Part shown: positions 60,336 to 64,000 of the stretch, piece by piece
Position numbering within the stretch: the stretch's first letter is position 1
Layout of the letters: each line of letters starts with the position of its first letter
Made by a program: the position numbers and the translations under genes
The notes under the pieces: generated by a model
What the model saw: only the letters and a program-made list of their open reading frames with translations
Database searches by the model: none
Told to the model about the DNA's origin: nothing
Source of the DNA: Paludibacter sp.
Lineage (GTDB): Bacteria; Bacteroidota; Bacteroidia; Bacteroidales; Paludibacteraceae
DNA length: 64,000 nt
Assembly (NCBI GenBank): GCA_028710895.1
Contig: JAQTTH010000008.1
Span: 1-64,000, forward strand
Reading direction: 5' to 3'

Positions 60336-61592
60336 CTATTCTTCCCTCATGGCTTCTATTGGCTTAATCCGAACAGCACGTCGGGCTGGCATATATCCGG
60401 CAATTACACCTGAAACAATGAGTATTCCGGTTGAAATAAAGACATACGAAAGTTCTACCGTAGGATTTTTAAATACCGACATTCCCTCAGGATTTCCTGC
60501 CGCCGATTGAACCATAATGTAATTTACAATCTCGGTAAGTCCCACTCCCATTAACATACCCACATATCCAAATACCGTTGTAATGAGAATTGATTCAATA
60601 ATAATAGACCGCAGAATTGTTGACGGTGGTGCTCCAATTGCTTTGCGGATACCAATTTCACGGGTTCGCTCTTTCACCGAAACCAGCATGATATTACTTA
60701 CTCCAACAATGCCGGCAATCAAGGTAAAAATCCCAATGATTGAAACAAAAAGTGTTATTCCTCCAAATATTTTCATTGTTTCAAGGTAGTCACGTTGCGA
60801 ATTTCGAACCCACAAAGCCTGAGTGTCATTGGGGTCGAAACGTAAACTCTTCGCCATTGTACCTTTCAGGTTATCATTAAAGGTATTATTTGCCTGTTCC
60901 GTTTCAAGTCCTTTCACGCGCATTGCTATGCTCCTGAACTTCCGATCCGGATTGTATATCAATTGAGCAGTGGTAAACGGAATATATCCCGTTCCATCAC
61001 CCCAGCGCTGTTTCTTGGTATTAATGCCAATCACTTTAAAAACTACATTTCCAACCTGCACATATTTGCCTAAAGCATTCTCATTTTTAAACAGAACATC
61101 AACTACTTTTTTATCCAGGATAATGACTTTACTAATGGATTTCAGATCCATATCATTGAGAAAACGTCCTCCGTCCGCTTCAAATTTCATATTGAAAATC
61201 TGACTGTAAATCGGATTAACTCCCAGAATCCGGTAGCTTCCGTATTCGCTTTTATAAGTAACTGTCGATTGCTTTTCTATAACGCCTGTCTGACCATCGT
61301 CTTCGGGGAGTTTATCATTCACATCGGTCAATTGTTTTTCGGCAAAGTTCAACGACCGTCCGCTTTTGAGTCCCTGAAAAGGAAGTGACGACATTCCCGA
61401 CCACATTTGTACCGTGTTTGTAGCTCTGTCGCTGAAGTTTGAAGTTACACCGTTTTTCAATCCATTACCGGCGCCCAGCAAAACAATGAGAATAAATATT
61501 CCCCATGACACCGAAAGTCCGGTAAGTACAGTACGCAACTTATTGTGCTTTAAGCTGGCAATTATTTCTTGTATAGTATTGATTGTAAACAT
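60336..61592 (-). CDS. MacB-like ABC transporter permease (first copy in the operon)
   Basis: 418 aa with the same layout as its neighbour: helix RTVLTGLSVSWGIFILIVLLGAGNGL, periplasmic core (about 50-275) and FtsX helices with GVSNIMLVSVKERTREIGIRKAIGAPPS. About 20 nt separate it from the next permease gene. It is expected to pair with the other permease as an ABC export complex. Confidence 0.92.
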   Translation of the reverse strand: MFTINTIQEIIASLKHNKLRTVLTGLSVSWGIFILIVLLGAGNGLKNGVTSNFSDRATNTVQMWSGMSSLPFQGLKSGRSLNFAEKQLTDVNDKLPEDDGQTGVIEKQSTVTYKSEYGSYRILGVNPIYSQIFNMKFEADGGRFLNDMDLKSISKVIILDKKVVDVLFKNENALGKYVQVGNVVFKVIGINTKKQRWGDGTGYIPFTTAQLIYNPDRKFRSIAMRVKGLETEQANNTFNDNLKGTMAKSLRFDPNDTQALWVRNSQRDYLETMKIFGGITLFVSIIGIFTLIAGIVGVSNIMLVSVKERTREIGIRKAIGAPPSTILRSIIIESILITTVFGYVGMLMGVGLTEIVNYIMVQSAAGNPEGMSVFKNPTVELSYVFISTGILIVSGVIAGYMPARRAVRIKPIEAMREE

Positions 61593-61603
61593 TTTTTCTT
61601 AGT

Positions 61604-61813
61604 CTAAATATATGATTTAGCAATTTTTCGGGAAGGTGCAATCACAAAATAAATGATGGCACCAAAAGGAATAAAAAGAACGATAAGGATCATCAATAGA
61701 TTATCATTGCCGGAGAATTTACTACTCAGAATATCAATAATTGCAATTACAGGCAATAAAATGCCAAGTATCAGTGCAAAAGGAATTAAAATAAGCAAGA
61801 ATAAAAGTCCCAT
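61604..61813 (-). CDS. Small two-pass membrane protein, PLDc_N-like
   Basis: 69 aa: helix about 2-25, polar turn IIDILSSKFSGNDNLLM, helix 41-60, then a basic tail (PSRKIAK). The IDIL..(E/K)FSGN(D/N)KL...F(I/L)P pattern is the phospholipase-D N-terminal type small membrane module that I recall widely in Bacteroidetes. It lies between the ATPase and first permease genes with short gaps (about 55 and 12 nt), so it is probably an accessory of this exporter. It has no catalytic part. Confidence 0.7.
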   Translation of the reverse strand: MGLLFLLILIPFALILGILLPVIAIIDILSSKFSGNDNLLMILIVLFIPFGAIIYFVIAPSRKIAKSYI

Positions 61814-61868
61814 ATTATTTCTTTTTTAAAGCTAAACAAATCATTATGTACTTAATTTGAACGAAGTA

Positions 61869-62543
61869 TTATCGGCGTTCAACATTCTCAATTAAACCAT
61901 CCTTGATATGAATAATGGATTTAGTTTCATCTGCCACTGATTTCTCGTGGGTAACAATAATGGTAGTAAGTCCATTTTCATTGAGTTCCTTCATCACTTT
62001 CATTACCTCCAATGTAGTCACACTATCCAAGGCTCCCGTTGGCTCATCAGCCAATAAAATCTTTGGTTTCGAAATAATGGCGCGAGCAATGGCTACACGT
62101 TGTTTTTGTCCACCCGACATTTCACTTGGTAAATGATTTGCCCAATCGCGCAGACCCATTTGGTCGAGGTATTCCATGGCAATTACGTTTCTTTTTTTAC
62201 GGCTGATGTTTCGGTAATAAAGCGGCAAAGCAACATTCTCCAATGCATTTTTAAAATTGATCAGATTAAATGACTGAAATACAAAACCAATCATTTCGTT
62301 GCGATAATAGGCTGCCTGCTTTTCCGATAAATCTTTTATCAACACATTATTCAGGTTATAAGCGCCTGTATCGTAATTATCAAGTATACCAAGTATGTTC
62401 AGTAAGGTAGACTTACCCGAACCGGAGGCACCCATTATCGATACATATTCGCCTTGTGAAATATGCAAATCTATTCCTTTTAGTACATGCAACGAGGCCT
62501 GGCCCATGTCGTATGTTTTATTAATGTCTTTCAGTGTTATCAT
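61869..62543 (-). CDS. ABC transporter ATP-binding protein, MacB/LolD type
   Basis: 224 aa. Walker A (IMGASGSGKSTLLNILG), Q-loop (IGFVFQSFNL), ABC signature LSGGQ-equivalent (SEMSGGQKQRVAIARAI), Walker B (KILLADEPTGALD) and H-loop (TTIIVTHEKS) are all intact. It powers the two permeases encoded next to it. Confidence 0.95.
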   Translation of the reverse strand: MITLKDINKTYDMGQASLHVLKGIDLHISQGEYVSIMGASGSGKSTLLNILGILDNYDTGAYNLNNVLIKDLSEKQAAYYRNEMIGFVFQSFNLINFKNALENVALPLYYRNISRKKRNVIAMEYLDQMGLRDWANHLPSEMSGGQKQRVAIARAIISKPKILLADEPTGALDSVTTLEVMKVMKELNENGLTTIIVTHEKSVADETKSIIHIKDGLIENVERR

Positions 62544-62597
62544 ATTACTGATTTTGTATTGCAGTTTATTATTACTTACTGGATGAATTGGTTTATT

Positions 62598-64000
62598 TTA
62601 AAACGGAAGTTTTATACCACTGTCTTCCATATTTTGTTCCTGAGTTCGTTTTTGTACATTCACATCTTTTCCCACTTTGAAATTAATGCTGTAGTTTATC
62701 ATAAATACCCGCTTTAAGTCCATATACGATTCGGAACGTTGATATAATGTACCATTATCAATGGTAGACCTACTATAAAAGTTCTTGCTTGCAAATGGAT
62801 TGAATGCCAGAAATGTTAGGCTGCTGTTATTTTTAAACTGTTTTGATATCCCGAACAGATTAAATGGTGCCGACTGGCTCACTTCCTGTCCGTTGATCAT
62901 AGGACCATTCAGACTTAGTACAGCAAAAAAGCGGAAGTCCTTTGGCAACGGACACATAACCTGTGAGTTCCAGCTCCAGCTATTTCTATCTATAGCTTTT
63001 ATCTGATCCTGGTATTTGTCGGTGTGACTTCTGTAGTATCTAACATTTGAGTTCAGAATTACAGTAAATACCTGAGCATATACCGATAAATTCAAACCTG
63101 TTTCATAGCCGTTTGAAATATTTTCCGGAACCTTTACGAAAGTATTTGTATTGTCTTTTTGCTTCGTAATGGTTTGAATCAGACCACTTCTGTATTCAAA
63201 AAACAGTTGAGGCGAGATAGTGCCCGAGAATTTATTCTTTCCAAACTTAATGCTGTTAGTCAATTGAAAATTATGGCGATAAGCAGGTTTCAACAATGGA
63301 TTTCCTTTACTCTCTGTCAAACTATCAACATAACTCACAAATGGATTCAACTGACTATTTGATGGTCTGAACACCCTGCTGGAATAGTTCAACTTCAATG
63401 TATTTCCATCATTAAATTTATACTGTCCATTCACATAAGGGAGTGGTGAAACATAGGTGCTGGGAGTTGATGAATTAATCATCACATCAGCCACTTCCAA
63501 TCTGGCACCTATTTTCGCATTTCCCTTTTTGAATGTTTTACCCAATTCGGCATACAATGATCCTCTCAGGTCATTATACGTTAAGTTTGGTGTATTGCTT
63601 CGCGAGCTAACATTATGAATGTAATTATAGCTGTAGTTGGCACTCACACCAGTATTAAAAGTATATACACTGTCGAATGGTAGCGTATAATTTGCCCGTG
63701 TATTCACCGAACGGCTTGTAATATCATTTGCTTCTTGTTGCAGAGGCGATCGCATTAATTCAGTACTATCTAAATTGAGAATTATATTGGTGAAGTCAGT
63801 TGTATTGTTATTTTTCAGACTTGTATAAACATTGGTCTCAATTTCATAAGCATGCTCTGTCTTTTTGTCGAAACGATGTTTGTAATAAACAGATGTATTA
63901 AGCCCGCTACTTACATTATTCGAAGTGTTTGTCGTTTGGTTTAAACTCCGAATGTTGTTTTCCGAAATGGAATTAAACTGATTGTTTTTGCTGGTAGAAC
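62598..64000 (-). CDS. Outer-membrane beta-barrel protein (TonB-receptor-like barrel), truncated by window edge
   Basis: The frame is open from 64000 to the stop at 62598 (about 467 residues seen); the N-terminus lies to the right of the window, so this is a fragment by position, not a broken gene. It shows repeated amphipathic beta strands rich in N, S, T and Y, with YSSRVFRPSNSQLNPFVSYVDSLTESKGNPLLKPAYRHNF, the signature I associate with the outer membrane beta-barrel family PF14905. It is the most upstream gene seen of the export operon (gap to the ATPase gene 54 nt). It may be a surface receptor tied to the exporter's substrate. Confidence 0.8.
   Translation of the reverse strand, partial: STSKNNQFNSISENNIRSLNQTTNTSNNVSSGLNTSVYYKHRFDKKTEHAYEIETNVYTSLKNNNTTDFTNIILNLDSTELMRSPLQQEANDITSRSVNTRANYTLPFDSVYTFNTGVSANYSYNYIHNVSSRSNTPNLTYNDLRGSLYAELGKTFKKGNAKIGARLEVADVMINSSTPSTYVSPLPYVNGQYKFNDGNTLKLNYSSRVFRPSNSQLNPFVSYVDSLTESKGNPLLKPAYRHNFQLTNSIKFGKNKFSGTISPQLFFEYRSGLIQTITKQKDNTNTFVKVPENISNGYETGLNLSVYAQVFTVILNSNVRYYRSHTDKYQDQIKAIDRNSWSWNSQVMCPLPKDFRFFAVLSLNGPMINGQEVSQSAPFNLFGISKQFKNNSSLTFLAFNPFASKNFYSRSTIDNGTLYQRSESYMDLKRVFMINYSINFKVGKDVNVQKRTQEQNMEDSGIKLPF

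Overview
The window looks like chromosomal DNA of a Bacteroidota bacterium, most likely order Bacteroidales. The evidence is AT-rich intergenic DNA, promoters of the Bacteroidetes type (TTG or TTTG about 19-20 nt upstream of TAnnTTTG), two proteins with type IX secretion (T9SS) sorting tails, Bacteroidales DUF proteins (DUF6261, DUF6266, DUF6913), a SusC-like TonB-dependent receptor, and a leuA-leuC-leuD-IPMS paralogue-leuB cluster. I cannot name a genus.

Layout. 1-560: three tandem promoters fire leftwards out of the window with a boxA-like leader motif, as expected upstream of an rRNA operon. 983-4547: a small membrane protein, a polysaccharide deacetylase-like protein and two glycosyltransferases (envelope polysaccharide). 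4740-6706: groES-groEL. 6799-11436: an accessory island with a REP-associated tyrosine transposase (RAYT) and six REP/BIME copies, a lipoprotein, a T9SS protein and a DUF6261 protein with a 41-bp tandem repeat upstream. 11453-13783: GH20 hexosaminidase. 13842-14053: a MITE-like inverted-repeat element. 14342-21502: udk, an exonuclease, an MltF-like lytic transglycosylase, serB, an NAD(P)-binding protein, alanine dehydrogenase and a GntR regulator. 21684-23265: glutathione peroxidase, MarR regulator, second glutathione peroxidase. 24214-31098: the leucine cluster, with a leucine-rich leader peptide and attenuator ahead of leuA. 31264-37735: a DUF6266 protein, a 1654-aa T9SS surface protein and a 57-aa peptide gene. 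37794-41339: dapA, DUF6913, ligA. 41585-48261: a 1859-aa multi-PAS hybrid kinase whose start overlaps a FIST sensor gene. 48877-54115: LolC/E-like permease, aminotransferase, TonB receptor. 54355-64000: PspC-GIN protein, PadR regulator and a MacAB-TolC-like export operon led by an outer-membrane barrel protein that runs off the right edge.

Two systems stand out. (1) A RAYT gene is embedded in its own REP family. Each REP is a 26-28-nt hairpin with one bulged base, mostly arranged as inverted pairs, and stem pairs change together between copies. (2) The leu operon carries a 20-residue leader peptide with six Leu and four Ile codons, followed by a competing antiterminator and an intrinsic terminator, which is ribosome-mediated attenuation in a Bacteroidete. 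Secondary points are a degenerate 41-bp minisatellite, a shared operator-like box at the gpx-marR locus and at a distant small gene, and a conserved-looking small peptide behind the large T9SS protein.

All calls come from reading the sequence and remembered family features; no database search was run.
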